Shown here in pieces: positions 18,855-29,884 of a stretch of DNA of 64,000 bases. The notes beneath the pieces are model-generated. The model saw only the letters and a list, made by a program, of their open reading frames with translations. It was not told the origin of the DNA and did not search any database. Location of the stretch: NCBI GenBank assembly GCA_947630625.1, contig CANRIL010000006.1:1-64000 (forward strand), given 5' to 3'. Each line of letters begins with the position of its first letter. Within the stretch, counting starts at the first letter, position 1. The DNA comes from an uncultured Clostridia bacterium (lineage in GTDB: Bacteria > Bacillota > Clostridia > Oscillospirales > CAG-272). Position numbers and translations under genes: made by a program.

Positions 18855-20852
18855 ATGGCAGACAGATTCATACTTAAAGCGCCGTTTTCGCCGACGGGCG
18901 ACCAGCCGGAGGCGATCGCCGCCCTGACTGACGGCGTCATGAGCGGGGAACGGATGCAGACGCTGCTCGGCGTCACCGGTTCGGGGAAGACGTTCACGAT
19001 GGCGAACGTTATCGCGAACGTATGCCGCCCGACGCTCATACTCGAACCGAACAAGACGCTCGCGGCGCAGCTCTGCTCCGAGATGCGTGAGTTCTTCCCG
19101 GACGCGGCGGTCGAATATTTTGTCTCGTACTACGACTATTACCAGCCCGAGGCGTACATTCCGGGCAAGGACATGTATATTGAAAAGGATTCGCTCGTCA
19201 ACGATGAGATAGACAAGCTGCGCCACAGCGCCACGTCGGCGCTGTTTGAGCGGCGCGACGTTATAATTGTCGCGTCCGTTTCCTGCATTTATTCGCTCGG
19301 CGACCCGAACGAATACTGCCGCCAGCTCGTTTCGGTACGTCCGGGACAGGCGATGGAGCGCAACGACTTTATTGAGCGGCTGATCTCGATCGGGTACGAG
19401 CGCAACGACATCGCGTTTGAGCGCACGAAATTCCGCGTCCGCGGCGACGTTGTTGACGTTTTGCCGTCAAACTCCGGCGAGAAGGCCGTGAGGGTCGAAT
19501 TTTTCGGCGACGAGGTAGACAGGGTGACGGAGATCTCGACCGTGACCGGCGAGGTCTTGGGGGAGCTGCGGTATGCGGCGATCTTTCCGGCGACGCATTA
19601 TGTCGCCGACCCGGCGAAGCGCGAGTCGGCGCTGCGCGAGATCGAGGATGAGATGTACGAGCGGGTAGATTTTTTCCGCGCGCAGAACAAGCTGCTCGAG
19701 GCGCAGAGGATCGAGGAGCGGACGAGATACGACATCGAGATGATGCGCGAGATCGGGTACTGTTCGGGCGTCGAAAATTATTCGCGCGTGCTGTCAGGGC
19801 GGGAGCCCGGTTCGACGCCGTATACGCTGCTCGACTATTTCCCGCGCGATTTTCTGATGTTCATCGACGAGAGCCACGTCGCGATACCGCAGGTGCGCGG
19901 CATGTCCGGCGGCGACATAGCGAGAAAGCGCAATCTCGTCGATTACGGGTTCCGCCTGCCGTCGGCGTATGACAACAGGCCGCTCAGATTTGAGGAATTT
20001 GAGTCGAAGCTGAATCAGGTCATTTTCGTCAGCGCGACGCCGGGGGATTACGAAAAGGAGCATTCGGGCGTGACAGCCGAGCAGATAATCCGCCCGACAG
20101 GGCTATGCGACCCGGAGGTCGAGGTGCGCGATGTCAGAACGCAGATAGACGACGTGCTTGGCGAGATAAAGGAGCGCGCGGCGAGGGACGAAAGGTCGCT
20201 CGTCATGACGCTGACGACGAAGATGGCGGAGGACATAACGGATTATTTCGAGTCGTGCGGCGTGCGCGTCAGGTATATACATCACGAGGTCGAGACGATG
20301 GAGCGAACTGAGCTTTTGCGCGATCTGCGGCTCGGCGAATATGACGTGCTCGTCGGGATCAACCTTCTGAGGGAGGGGATCGACTTGCCGGAGGTGTCGC
20401 TCGTCGCGATACTCGACGCCGACAAAGAGGGATTCCTCCGCAACGAGACATCGCTGATCCAGACGATAGGGCGCGCCGCGAGAAACGCGAACGGCAAGGT
20501 CATTCTGTACGCGGCGGAAGAGACGCGTTCGATCAGGGCAGCCGTCTCGGAAACGAACAGACGCAGGGGCATCCAGAAGGCATACAACGAGGCGCACGGC
20601 ATAGTTCCGCAGACAATAAAAAAAGAGGTGCGCGACCTCATCTCTATCGGCGGAGAAGACGCGGCGGACGGCGGCTCGAAGAAATCAAGATCAAAGACGA
20701 AACAGAAGCGCGTCTCGATGATGACCTCAGAGGAGAGGGCGGACTATATCGAGCAGCTGACGCGCGAGATGAAGGAAGCGGCGTCGAAGCTCGACTTCGA
20801 GCGCGCCGCGTATCTGCGCGACAAAATAAAAGAGGTAAGAACGACAAAATGA
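18855..20852 (+). CDS. uvrB: UvrABC excinuclease subunit B
   Basis: [39 protein letters not shown]; UvrC-interaction motif at C-terminus; start set at 18855. Confidence 0.97.
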   Translation: MADRFILKAPFSPTGDQPEAIAALTDGVMSGERMQTLLGVTGSGKTFTMANVIANVCRPTLILEPNKTLAAQLCSEMREFFPDAAVEYFVSYYDYYQPEAYIPGKDMYIEKDSLVNDEIDKLRHSATSALFERRDVIIVASVSCIYSLGDPNEYCRQLVSVRPGQAMERNDFIERLISIGYERNDIAFERTKFRVRGDVVDVLPSNSGEKAVRVEFFGDEVDRVTEISTVTGEVLGELRYAAIFPATHYVADPAKRESALREIEDEMYERVDFFRAQNKLLEAQRIEERTRYDIEMMREIGYCSGVENYSRVLSGREPGSTPYTLLDYFPRDFLMFIDESHVAIPQVRGMSGGDIARKRNLVDYGFRLPSAYDNRPLRFEEFESKLNQVIFVSATPGDYEKEHSGVTAEQIIRPTGLCDPEVEVRDVRTQIDDVLGEIKERAARDERSLVMTLTTKMAEDITDYFESCGVRVRYIHHEVETMERTELLRDLRLGEYDVLVGINLLREGIDLPEVSLVAILDADKEGFLRNETSLIQTIGRAARNANGKVILYAAEETRSIRAAVSETNRRRGIQKAYNEAHGIVPQTIKKEVRDLISIGGEDAADGGSKKSRSKTKQKRVSMMTSEERADYIEQLTREMKEAASKLDFERAAYLRDKIKEVRTTK

Positions 20853-21637
20853 CGGACGCACACATTCATCTCGAAGGGGGAGAATATACGGTCGAATGGC
20901 TTGAAAAATTCGTCCGGCGCGCGGAGGAAACGCACATGGACGAGATCCGGCTGCTCGAACACAGTTACCTTTTCCGCGAATTTGCCCCCATGTACGGCTG
21001 CATACTCGGGAAAAATCGGTTTACGGACGATTGGTTTTCCCGAAAGGGCGGGGGGAAGGAGCTTTCCCGATATCTCGCGCTCGTCGGCGAGGCGCGGCGG
21101 CGCAGCTATCCGGTCAAGTTGAGATTCGGGCTTGAGGTCTGTTATTTTGAGGGCGCGGAGGAGTTTGTGCGCCGCACGGCGCGGGGGCTGGGGCTCGATT
21201 TTCTCGTCGGAAGCGTCCATTTTATCGACGGGTTTGCGTTCGATCACAACGCCGAACTGTGGGCGGGCGTCGATGTCGATAACGCATACGAGCGCTATTT
21301 TGAATCTTCCGTCAGCCTTGCCGAAAGCGGCGTTTTTGACGGGATAGCGCATCCGGACAGCATCGGGCTGTTCGGATTCACGCCGTCGTTTTCGCTTGAG
21401 GCATACTATGAAAAGCTCGCCGACGCCGTATCAAAAAGCGGCATGTATGCAGAGGAAAACGGCGGCACGCACAGGCGGTTCCCGAAAACGGCTCCGTTCG
21501 GCATGAACGAATCGCTGTTACGCGCGATGAAGCGGCACGGCGTCCGCATCGTCACCGCGTCCGACGCGCACACCCCGGAGGATGTCGGCGCGGGTATTGA
21601 TGAGGCGCGGCGCGTCGTAGATACGGTCACGGTCTGA
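20849..21637 (+). CDS. PHP-domain phosphoesterase (histidinol-phosphatase-like)
   Basis: [45 protein letters not shown] motifs; ATGA overlap with uvrB. Confidence 0.85.
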   Translation: MTDAHIHLEGGEYTVEWLEKFVRRAEETHMDEIRLLEHSYLFREFAPMYGCILGKNRFTDDWFSRKGGGKELSRYLALVGEARRRSYPVKLRFGLEVCYFEGAEEFVRRTARGLGLDFLVGSVHFIDGFAFDHNAELWAGVDVDNAYERYFESSVSLAESGVFDGIAHPDSIGLFGFTPSFSLEAYYEKLADAVSKSGMYAEENGGTHRRFPKTAPFGMNESLLRAMKRHGVRIVTASDAHTPEDVGAGIDEARRVVDTVTV

Positions 21638-21757
21638 CGACATACACATTAAATACAAAAGTTTTTGAAAAAGAGAGGCTTGCGGGGAAATTTGGCGCGG
21701 CATCGCCGCGTTTTCACCTTGGAAGGAAATAAAATTTCCCGCATTTGATATTCAAAC

Positions 21758-24589
21758 ATGGAACGAAACATAGAGATCAGGGGCGCGAGGGAAAACAACC
21801 TCAAAAATATCGACATAGTTATACCGCGGGACAAGCTGATCGTATTCACGGGGCTGTCGGGTTCGGGCAAGTCGTCGCTGGCGTTTGACACGCTGCACGC
21901 GGAGGGGCACCGCAGATTCGTTGAATCGCTGTCGTCGTATGCGCGGATGTTTTTGGGGCAGCTCGACAAGCCGGATGTCGATTCGATAACGGGACTTTCC
22001 CCGTCGATCTCGATCGACCAGAAGACAACGTCGCAGAATCCGCGTTCGACCGTCGGGACGGTCACGGAGATATACGACTATCTGAGGCTTTTGTGGGCGC
22101 GCATCGGAATACCGCACTGCCCGGTCTGCGGGCGGGAGATCAGCGCGCAGACGACGGATGTCATCCTTGATAGGATCATGACGCTGCCGGAGGGAGAGCG
22201 CTTTCTCGTGCTTGCCCCTGTCGTCAGAGGGAAAAAGGGCATGCACGAGAAGGTGTTCGAGAGCGCGAAGAAGGCGGGATACGTTCGTGTCCGCGTCGAC
22301 GGCAGCGTTTATGAGCTGTCGGAGGAAATAAAGCTCGACAAGAACAGGAAGCATTCGATAGATATAGTCGTTGACAGGCTCGTATGCCGCCCGGACATAA
22401 GGACGCGGCTGTCCGATTCGGTCGAAGCCGCGCTGCGCGAGGCGGACGGATACGTCACCGTTGTGACCGTGCCGCGCGAGGGAGACGAGGTGACGATGGA
22501 GTTCTCGCAGAATTACACGTGCGAGGAGCATAATATCAGCATTCCGGAGCTTGAGCCGCGCATGTTTTCGTTCAACAACCCGTTCGGCGCGTGTCCCGAA
22601 TGCGCCGGGCTCGGCGTCCTCTCAAGCATTTCGCCCGACAAGATCATGTACGACAAAACGCTGTCGCTGCGGCAGGGGGCGATCAATGTAAACGGATTCA
22701 AATCGCTCGAAGAGGAGTCATGGATGGGGCCGCTGTTTGCCGCCGTCGGCGAGGTCTACGGGTTCACGCTCGATACGCCGATAGAGGACTTTTCTGAGCG
22801 CGCAATGCAGGCGCTTTTGTGGGGAACGGGCGACAGGCTCTACGACATAGACAGGTATTTTGAAGGCACCGTGCGCCGCCAGCTTAAAAAATTTGAAGGG
22901 GTGATCCCCATGATAGAGTGGCGTCGGCGCATGTCGGGGAACGCCGAATATTACGACGAATTTATTGACGAGACGCCGTGCCCGCGCTGCCACGGCAAAA
23001 GGCTTTCCGACGCGGCGCTCGCCGTCACGGTCTGCGGCATCTCGATCGAGGAATATACGCGGAAGTCGGTGACGGAGGCGCTTGAATTTATCGAGACGAT
23101 GACGCTGACGGAAACGGAAGGGATGATAGCGCGCGAAATTGTGAAGGAGATCCGGTCGAGGCTCGGATTCCTCAAGAGCGTCGGGCTCAATTATCTGACG
23201 CTCGACCGCCGCGCCGGCACGCTTTCGGGCGGCGAGGCGCAGAGGATCAGGCTTGCGACGCAGATAGGCAGCTCGCTCGTCGGAGTCATGTACATCCTTG
23301 ATGAGCCGTCGATCGGGCTTCATCAGCGCGACAACGGCAGGCTGATCGCGACGCTTAAGCGTCTGCGCGACATCGGCAACACCGTCATCGTTGTCGAACA
23401 CGATGAGGATACGATGCGCGCGGCTGACTATATCGTCGATATAGGCCCCGGCGCGGGCGTGCACGGCGGCGAGCTCGTTGCGGCGGGGACGCCGGAAGAG
23501 ATCGCGAACAATGAAAATTCGATCACCGGCGCGTACCTTTCGGGGAGAAAGTCGATCCCCGTGCCGGAAACGAGGCGCAAGGGGAACGGGCATATTCTGC
23601 GCGTCGTCGGCGCAAGGCAGAACAATCTTCAAAACATCACGGTCGAATTTCCGCTCGGGAAATTCATCTGCGTGACGGGCGTTTCCGGTTCGGGCAAGTC
23701 GAGCCTTGTCAATTCGATCCTATATATGACGCTCGCGAAGGAGCTCAACCGCGCGCACACGTTCCCCGGCAAATGCAAAAGGATCGAGGGGACCGAGTAC
23801 CTTGACAAGATCATAGCGATAGACCAGTCGCCGATAGGGCGCATGCCAAGCTCGAACCCGGCGACGTACACGGGCGTTTTTACCGACCTGCGGGCGCTGT
23901 ACGCGATGACGCCGGACGCGAAGCTGCGCGGATACGGCCCCGGCAGGTTCTCGTTCAACGTTCGCGGCGGCAGGTGCGAGGCGTGCGAGGGCGCGGGCGT
24001 CAAAAAGATAGAGATGCACTTTTTGCCCGACGTATACGTGACGTGCGACGTTTGCCACGGCAAGAGGTACAACCGTGAGACGCTCGAGGTCAAATACAAG
24101 GGCAAAAACATAAGCGACGTGCTTGAAATGACGGTCGAGGAGGCGCTCGGCTTCTTCTCCGAGTACCCGAAGATCAGGCGCAGGCTCGCGACCCTATTTG
24201 ATGTCGGGCTCGGATATATGAAGCTCGGTCAGCCTTCGCCGACGCTTTCGGGCGGGGAGGCGCAGAGGGTCAAGCTCGCGACGGAGCTTTCAAAGCGCGA
24301 TACGGGCAAGACGATATACGTTCTCGACGAGCCGACGACGGGACTTCACACAGACGACGTGGCAAAGCTTGTCGGCATTCTCTCGCGCCTTGTCGATTCG
24401 GGGAACACCGTCGTCGTCATCGAGCACAATCTTGACCTCATAAAGACTGCCGACTGGATAATCGATCTCGGCCCCGAGGGCGGGGTCGGCGGCGGTACCG
24501 TCGTCTGCGAGGGCACGCCTGAGGATGTGGCGATGTGCGAGTCGTCGTACACGGGGATGTTCCTGAAAGAAAAACTTGGGATGAAATGA
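21758..24589 (+). CDS. uvrA: UvrABC excinuclease subunit A
   Basis: Two ABC ATPase cores ([28 protein letters not shown]), zinc-finger CxxC pairs, LSGGEAQR x2. Confidence 0.98.
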   Translation: MERNIEIRGARENNLKNIDIVIPRDKLIVFTGLSGSGKSSLAFDTLHAEGHRRFVESLSSYARMFLGQLDKPDVDSITGLSPSISIDQKTTSQNPRSTVGTVTEIYDYLRLLWARIGIPHCPVCGREISAQTTDVILDRIMTLPEGERFLVLAPVVRGKKGMHEKVFESAKKAGYVRVRVDGSVYELSEEIKLDKNRKHSIDIVVDRLVCRPDIRTRLSDSVEAALREADGYVTVVTVPREGDEVTMEFSQNYTCEEHNISIPELEPRMFSFNNPFGACPECAGLGVLSSISPDKIMYDKTLSLRQGAINVNGFKSLEEESWMGPLFAAVGEVYGFTLDTPIEDFSERAMQALLWGTGDRLYDIDRYFEGTVRRQLKKFEGVIPMIEWRRRMSGNAEYYDEFIDETPCPRCHGKRLSDAALAVTVCGISIEEYTRKSVTEALEFIETMTLTETEGMIAREIVKEIRSRLGFLKSVGLNYLTLDRRAGTLSGGEAQRIRLATQIGSSLVGVMYILDEPSIGLHQRDNGRLIATLKRLRDIGNTVIVVEHDEDTMRAADYIVDIGPGAGVHGGELVAAGTPEEIANNENSITGAYLSGRKSIPVPETRRKGNGHILRVVGARQNNLQNITVEFPLGKFICVTGVSGSGKSSLVNSILYMTLAKELNRAHTFPGKCKRIEGTEYLDKIIAIDQSPIGRMPSSNPATYTGVFTDLRALYAMTPDAKLRGYGPGRFSFNVRGGRCEACEGAGVKKIEMHFLPDVYVTCDVCHGKRYNRETLEVKYKGKNISDVLEMTVEEALGFFSEYPKIRRRLATLFDVGLGYMKLGQPSPTLSGGEAQRVKLATELSKRDTGKTIYVLDEPTTGLHTDDVAKLVGILSRLVDSGNTVVVIEHNLDLIKTADWIIDLGPEGGVGGGTVVCEGTPEDVAMCESSYTGMFLKEKLGMK

Positions 24590-24663
24590 GCCGCGGATAT
24601 GGACACCTCGGTGAAAATATGGTAGAATCTGATCAAAGACAAAAGAAATCGGGGGACAATGTC

Positions 24664-26145
24664 ATGAATACGGCGGACAGAGCCGCATATCTGAAAAAAA
24701 TCGAAGAAACTATCGCGCGCGGGCGGTTCCGTGACAACTGGGACTCGCTCTCGCAGTACAAGACGCCCGACTGGTACAGGGACGCGAAATTCGGAATTTT
24801 CCTTCACTGGGGCGTTTACAGCGTTCCGGCGTTCGGCAGTGAATGGTATTCGCGCAGCATGTACATAGAGGGGACGCGCGAGTTCGAGCATCACGTCAGG
24901 ACGTACGGGCCGCAGAAGGAGTTCGGATATAAGGATTTCATCCCGATGTTCAAGGCGGAAAAATTTGACCCGAACGCGTGGGCGGATCTGTTTTCGCGCG
25001 CCGGCGCGAAGTACGTTGTGCCGGTCGCTGAGCATCACGACGGCTTTCAGATGTACAAAAGCGACCTTTCCGAATGGTGCGCCGCCGAAAAGGGACCGTG
25101 CCGCGACGTGCTCGGCGAGCTTAAGACGGCGGTCGAGGCGCGCGGAATGAATATCTGCTGCTCGACGCACAGGATCGAGCACTGGTTCTTCATGGGACAC
25201 GGCAAGGATTTTGACTCAGACATAAAGGAGCCCTTGAAGCTCGGCGATTTTTACTGGCCTGCGATGCCGGAGCCCAACCATCAGGACCTTTTCAGCACGC
25301 CCGCGCCGTCGGATGAATTTCTGACCGACTGGCTGCTCCGCTGCTGTGAGCTCGTCGACAGGTACGCGCCGAGGCTCGTATACTTTGACTGGTGGATACA
25401 GCATTCGGCGGCGAAGCCGTATTTGCAGAAGTTTGCCGCTTATTACTATAACAGGGCGGAAGAGATGGGATATGAGCCCGTCATCTGCTATAAGCACGAC
25501 GCGTTTGCGTTCGGCTGCGCGACGGTCGACGTTGAAAGAGGGCAGTTCGCGGACTGCAAGCCGTACCCGTGGCAGACTGACACGGCGTGCGCGTTCAATT
25601 CGTGGTGCTACACGGAGGGGAACAGGTACAAGAACCCCGTCGACATCGTTCGCGACCTTGTTGACATCGTGTCGAAGAACGGCTGCATGCTGCTGAACGT
25701 GGGACCGCGCGCGGACGGCACGATCACCGATGACGACGCGAATATTCTTCTGTCGATCGGTGAATGGCTCGGCAGAAACGGCGAGGCGATCTACGGCACG
25801 CGCCCGTGGAGAGTTTCGGCGGAGGGACCGACGGCGATCGAGGAAGGACAGTTCACGGACGGCAAGCGCAGAAATTATACGTCCGAGGATGTGCGCTATA
25901 CGTGCCGCGGCAGCTCGATTTACGCGACCGTCATGGATTGGCCGGAGTCCGGTGAGGTTTCATTCCCGGCGCTCGGCGAAAGGGACGCTTCCTCAAAGCC
26001 GAATTTCCACGGAATAGTTAAGCGTGTGTCGATGCTCGGCTCGGATAGAGTGGTCGAATGGCACAGGGACGAAGACGCGCTTCATGTCAGGGTTGACGGC
26101 ATTAAGAGCGACATGCCCGTCGCCTTCCGCGTCGAGGTGCTTTGA
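24664..26145 (+). CDS. Alpha-L-fucosidase-like GH29
   Basis: WYRDAKFGIFLHWGVYSVPAFGSEWYSRSMY, AKYVVPVAEHHDGFQMYKS, YFDWW, NGCMLLNVGPRADG. Confidence 0.93.
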   Translation: MNTADRAAYLKKIEETIARGRFRDNWDSLSQYKTPDWYRDAKFGIFLHWGVYSVPAFGSEWYSRSMYIEGTREFEHHVRTYGPQKEFGYKDFIPMFKAEKFDPNAWADLFSRAGAKYVVPVAEHHDGFQMYKSDLSEWCAAEKGPCRDVLGELKTAVEARGMNICCSTHRIEHWFFMGHGKDFDSDIKEPLKLGDFYWPAMPEPNHQDLFSTPAPSDEFLTDWLLRCCELVDRYAPRLVYFDWWIQHSAAKPYLQKFAAYYYNRAEEMGYEPVICYKHDAFAFGCATVDVERGQFADCKPYPWQTDTACAFNSWCYTEGNRYKNPVDIVRDLVDIVSKNGCMLLNVGPRADGTITDDDANILLSIGEWLGRNGEAIYGTRPWRVSAEGPTAIEEGQFTDGKRRNYTSEDVRYTCRGSSIYATVMDWPESGEVSFPALGERDASSKPNFHGIVKRVSMLGSDRVVEWHRDEDALHVRVDGIKSDMPVAFRVEVL

Positions 26146-26160
26146 ATCTATATATAATAC

Positions 26161-26186
26161 GCGCCCCGTCCGCCGGACGGGGCGCG
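26161..26186. terminator. GC-rich hairpin downstream of GH29
   Basis: GCGCCCCGTC-CGCCG-GACGGGGCGC. Confidence 0.65.
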
Positions 26187-26357
26187 CTGCTTTACGGTGT
26201 CTGCGCGGAAGACGGCTGCGCACGAGTTGAATTTATGGGTGTTCAAAGGCTTGCGCGCAGCGGGGAAAGGCTGCAAACTGAATGCTTCGGCGCGTTTTCC
26301 GGCGGCTTATTTTATGCTGACAACTGTAAACCTTTTGTTAACAATCGCGCGGAGGCG

Positions 26358-26386
26358 TTGACACGGGGGCGCGCACGGGATATGAT
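26358..26386 (+). promoter_or_regulatory. Sigma-70-type promoter
   Basis: TTGACA-17-TATGAT. Confidence 0.7.
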
Positions 26387-26422
26387 ATAATCACAAAAAT
26401 AAATTTCCCTGCGGAGGCAACC

Positions 26423-27079
26423 ATGAAACGAATTTTGAAAAATACCCTGATACTTCTCAGCCTGGCGCTCGTTTCGGCGCTCTTGCTTGCCGGATGTATG
26501 GATCGCCGTGATGACGGCGGCGCGGGGGCGGGCGGCGCGAACTCTGATTCCGTGACCGGTACGGAGACGAACGCGGACGCCGGAACTGAAACGAAAAAGG
26601 ACGCGGAAACTGACGCCGGAACCGAACCGGACGCGGGCACGGAAACTGACGCGGAGACTGACGCCGAAACCGATACCGGCAAGGACGGGACGGGCGGATC
26701 GGCGACCGAACCGGGAAAATCGGACGGGGATAAAGTTGAGGAAATTTCGACAGAGAGAAAGCTCGCGATAATCGAGGCATACGCGAAAGCGTATCCGCAG
26801 AGCGGGGGCATCGCCTCGATATCGTACTGCGGCGACTACAAAAACGCCACCGCCGTTTTGATCTACGGGAAGAACACCTCATACACGCAGGCGCTGTGGA
26901 ATGAAGAGGTCGACGGAGTCACGTTCCATTATAACGACGGCAACTACATCGTCGTGTTTGACGGGACGAAGTTTCACCGGCTGTCGGAGGCGTTCGAAAA
27001 GGGGCTTCTGACGCATGACGACCTCACGGATATCGCGTCGCGCCTGCCGGGACGCAATACGCCTGTCGAAGAAAAGTGA
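26423..27079 (+). CDS. Lipoprotein with Thr/Glu/Asp-rich low-complexity linker
   Basis: Lipobox LLAGC; ETNADAGTETKKDAETDAGTEPDAGTETDAETDAETDTGKDG linker then small globular C-terminal domain. Confidence 0.75.
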   Translation: MKRILKNTLILLSLALVSALLLAGCMDRRDDGGAGAGGANSDSVTGTETNADAGTETKKDAETDAGTEPDAGTETDAETDAETDTGKDGTGGSATEPGKSDGDKVEEISTERKLAIIEAYAKAYPQSGGIASISYCGDYKNATAVLIYGKNTSYTQALWNEEVDGVTFHYNDGNYIVVFDGTKFHRLSEAFEKGLLTHDDLTDIASRLPGRNTPVEEK

Positions 27080-27135
27080 TTATGGTAAGACAAAAAAAGG
27101 GATGGGGACCGCTGACGCGGTTCCCATCCTTTCGT

Positions 27136-27501
27136 TTATTCTTCGAGATGTTCCATCCCCTGACTTATGATCGTCCTGACGTGGCCGTCGGCGAGCGAGT
27201 AGAAGACGGATTTGCCGACCCGGCGGCTTTTGACAAGCTTGTTGCGCTTGAGAATGCCGAGCTGGTGCGAGACGGCGGAATCAGTCATGCTGAGCGCGGC
27301 GGCGAGGTCGCAGACGCAGACCTCGGCTTCGAAAAGGACGAACAGTATACGTATCCGCGTCGAGTCGCCGAAAATTTTGAACAGCTCGGCGAGGTCGTAA
27401 AGCTTTTCTTCGTCCGGGAGCTTTTCGTTGACGATCGCAAGCAGCTCGTCGTGTATCTCGGTCGAGTCGCAGTGCTCGCAGTCCCTATTCGTATCCATCA
27501 T
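27136..27501 (-). CDS. ArsR/SmtB-family metalloregulator
   Basis: CVCDLAAALSMTDSAVSHQLGILKRNKLVKSRRVGKSVFYSLAD; start at 27501. Confidence 0.93.
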   Translation of the reverse strand: MMDTNRDCEHCDSTEIHDELLAIVNEKLPDEEKLYDLAELFKIFGDSTRIRILFVLFEAEVCVCDLAAALSMTDSAVSHQLGILKRNKLVKSRRVGKSVFYSLADGHVRTIISQGMEHLEE

Positions 27502-29408
27502 TTCGATTCCTTTCTGTGATCGTATTTGCCGACGAACAGCGCGCGGATCGCGTTGCAGACGGCGAGCACCATGACGCCGACATCGGCGAAGATCGCCGCC
27601 CACATCCCGGCGACGCCGACCGCACCGAGCAGAAGACATAATAATTTGACGCCTATCGCGAACGCGATATTTTCATGTACTATCGCCATTGAGCCGCGCG
27701 CAAGGCTTATCGCGTCGGCGACGCGGCGCGGGTCGTCGTCCATGATCACAACGTCGGCAGCTTCGATCGCGGCGTCTGAGCCGAGCGCCCCCATCGCAAA
27801 TCCAACGTCGGCGCGCGCAAGCACGGGCGCATCGTTTATCCCGTCGCCGACAAAGGCGACGGCCTCGCCCTTTTCCGCTTCGGAAATGAGCTTTTCAACG
27901 ATTTCGACCTTGCCGTCCGGCAAAAGCTCGCTGTAAACGTCGTCGGCTCCGAGCTGTTCGGCAACGGCTCTGCCGACAGATTCCTTGTCGCCCGTCAGCA
28001 TGACGGCGCGCTTAACGCGTGCGCGGCGCATCGCGGCGATCGCTTCCTTCGCCGTCGGCTTGATCTCGTCAGAGATCAGGATGTGGCCGACATATCGCCC
28101 GTCAAACGCGACGTGAACGACAGTTCCGACCTCGTGGCATTCCGAATACTGTATTCCGAGCGCGTCCATGAGTTTCCCGTTTCCGGCGGCGACTCTCACG
28201 CCGTCGACAGTCGCGGTGACTCCCTGACCGCCGATTTCCGTCACGTCCGTGACGCGGGAGCGGTCGACGGCGCTTCCCGTCGCCGAGGTGTAAGCATCGA
28301 TTATGCTCCCCGCTATCGGGTGCGAGGACGCGGATTCCGCGTGCGCGGCAAAATCGAGAATGACGGATTCTTCGACCCTTGGATGATGAATGCCGGAGAC
28401 GGAGAACGTGCCCTTCGTCATCGTGCCCGTCTTATCAAAGACGACGGTGCGGACATTTGAGAGCGTTTCGATGTAGTTCGAGCCCTTTATCAGGATGCCG
28501 AGCGTTCCCGCGCCGCCGATCGCGGCGAAGAACGTAAGCGGGATCGAGACGACGAGCGCGCACGGGCAGCTTATTACGAGAAACGTCAGCGCCCTGTATA
28601 TCCATATGCCGAAGCCGGCATCACCTCCGAGCGCGAGCGAGACGAGCGGCGGGATGACGGCGAGCGCAAGCGCGCCGCCGCAGACGGCGGGCGTATAGAT
28701 GCGGGCAAATTTTGAGATGAAGTCCTCGGACTTCGATTTCTTTGAGCTTGCGCCTTCAAGCAGTTCAAGTATTTTTGACGCGGTCGATTCGCCGAATTCC
28801 TTCTCGGTGCGTATGCGGATGACGCCGGAGACGTTGATACACCCGCCCGCAACGCGGTCGCCGGTCACGACGCGGCGCGGTACCGATTCGCCCGTCAGCG
28901 CCCGCGTGTCGACAGTCGAGGTACCGGAGATTATCACGCCGTCTATCGGTATTTTCTCGCCGGGATCGACGACGATGACGGAGCCGATCGCGACCTCGTC
29001 CGGGTCAACGCGGCTGACCGTTCCCCCCTCGCCTTCAAGGTTTGCGTAGTCGGGGCGGATATCCATCAGAGCGCCGATGGAGCGGCGGCTTTTTCCGACG
29101 GCGACCGACTGGAACAGCTCGCCGATCTGATAAAACAGCATGACGGCGACGCCTTCCGAATATTCGCCGAGCGCAAACGCGCCGACTGTCGCGACGGCCA
29201 TAAGGAAGCATTCGTCAAACGGGCGCAGATGAAGCACGCCGTCAACGGCTTCGATGAGAATGTCGTACCCGATCAAAAGATACGGGACGGCGAAAAGCGC
29301 GAGCCGGAGCCATCCGCTCTCCGGAACGGCGGGGATCAGGATCAATAAAAGTGTGAGCGCGGCGGTGATTATTATGCGGACGAGCGCCGCTTTTTGTTTT
29401 CTGCTCAT
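27498..29408 (-). CDS. Heavy-metal P-type ATPase (Zn/Cd/Pb type), without N-terminal HMA domain
   Basis: SCPCALVVSIP, DKTGTMTKG, GDGINDAPVLARADVG. Confidence 0.95.
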   Translation of the reverse strand: MSRKQKAALVRIIITAALTLLLILIPAVPESGWLRLALFAVPYLLIGYDILIEAVDGVLHLRPFDECFLMAVATVGAFALGEYSEGVAVMLFYQIGELFQSVAVGKSRRSIGALMDIRPDYANLEGEGGTVSRVDPDEVAIGSVIVVDPGEKIPIDGVIISGTSTVDTRALTGESVPRRVVTGDRVAGGCINVSGVIRIRTEKEFGESTASKILELLEGASSKKSKSEDFISKFARIYTPAVCGGALALAVIPPLVSLALGGDAGFGIWIYRALTFLVISCPCALVVSIPLTFFAAIGGAGTLGILIKGSNYIETLSNVRTVVFDKTGTMTKGTFSVSGIHHPRVEESVILDFAAHAESASSHPIAGSIIDAYTSATGSAVDRSRVTDVTEIGGQGVTATVDGVRVAAGNGKLMDALGIQYSECHEVGTVVHVAFDGRYVGHILISDEIKPTAKEAIAAMRRARVKRAVMLTGDKESVGRAVAEQLGADDVYSELLPDGKVEIVEKLISEAEKGEAVAFVGDGINDAPVLARADVGFAMGALGSDAAIEAADVVIMDDDPRRVADAISLARGSMAIVHENIAFAIGVKLLCLLLGAVGVAGMWAAIFADVGVMVLAVCNAIRALFVGKYDHRKESK

Positions 29409-29623
29409 ATGAACACTTCGCAGTCGCGCTCAACGCGCTTGCAGTTCGCGCGCACCGATTTCATCACATCTGCGGGGGAGACGCCCTCGTCGAATTCGAC
29501 CGACATCCGCAGAGTCATAAAGTTGACGACGGCTCCGGCGACGCCGGGCGTCTTTTTCGCGGCTTCTTCCATTTTGAGCGCGCAGTTCGCGCAGTCAACG
29601 TCTATTTTGTATGTCTTTTTCAC
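29405..29623 (-). CDS. Stand-alone heavy-metal-associated (HMA) domain protein
   Basis: MKKTYKIDVDCANCALKMEEAAKKTPGV; ATGA overlap with P-ATPase. Confidence 0.9.
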   Translation of the reverse strand: MKKTYKIDVDCANCALKMEEAAKKTPGVAGAVVNFMTLRMSVEFDEGVSPADVMKSVRANCKRVERDCEVFI

Positions 29624-29654
29624 GTGTATACCTCCGAATACTTATTTAAACTTT

Positions 29655-29676
29655 CAATTGAACAATCGTTCAATTG
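29655..29676. promoter_or_regulatory. ArsR/SmtB-type operator
   Basis: CAATTGAAC-AATC-GTTCAATTG, perfect 9-bp arms directly upstream of the HMA/P-ATPase/arsR operon. Confidence 0.8.
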
Positions 29677-29845
29677 TCTGGGCTAATTTTTGCTCCCGCA
29701 AAGGGGAGCTTGCTTTTACGCTATTATAATACGCCAAAGCGCGAGATTTGTCAATACCTTTTCTCAAATTTGTTTTCAATTTCGCACGCCATTGTTTTCA
29801 TGGCTGAATTTATAATAGCGCGGCGGGTCTGTCGGAGGGCAGACA

Positions 29846-29876
29846 CCCGACGGGCGTTTTTAAAGCGCCCGTCGGG
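29846..29876. terminator. Strong hairpin downstream of uxuA
   Basis: CCCGACGGGCG-9nt-CGCCCGTCGGG. Confidence 0.6.
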
Positions 29877-29884
29877 CGGAAACA

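Noticed and set aside
22718-23632. 304-aa minus-strand ORF in uvrA (and other long Arg-rich ORFs such as 21752..22531, 61735..63081)
   Set aside because: GC-rich antisense shadows of well-supported genes.
26142-26390. 82-aa ORF downstream of GH29
   Set aside because: Runs through a strong terminator hairpin and a TTGACA promoter; no protein-like features.
26560-26700. Phase-variable simple repeat in lipoprotein linker
   Set aside because: The Thr/Glu/Asp repeat is irregular at the nucleotide level, so slippage-based variation is unlikely.
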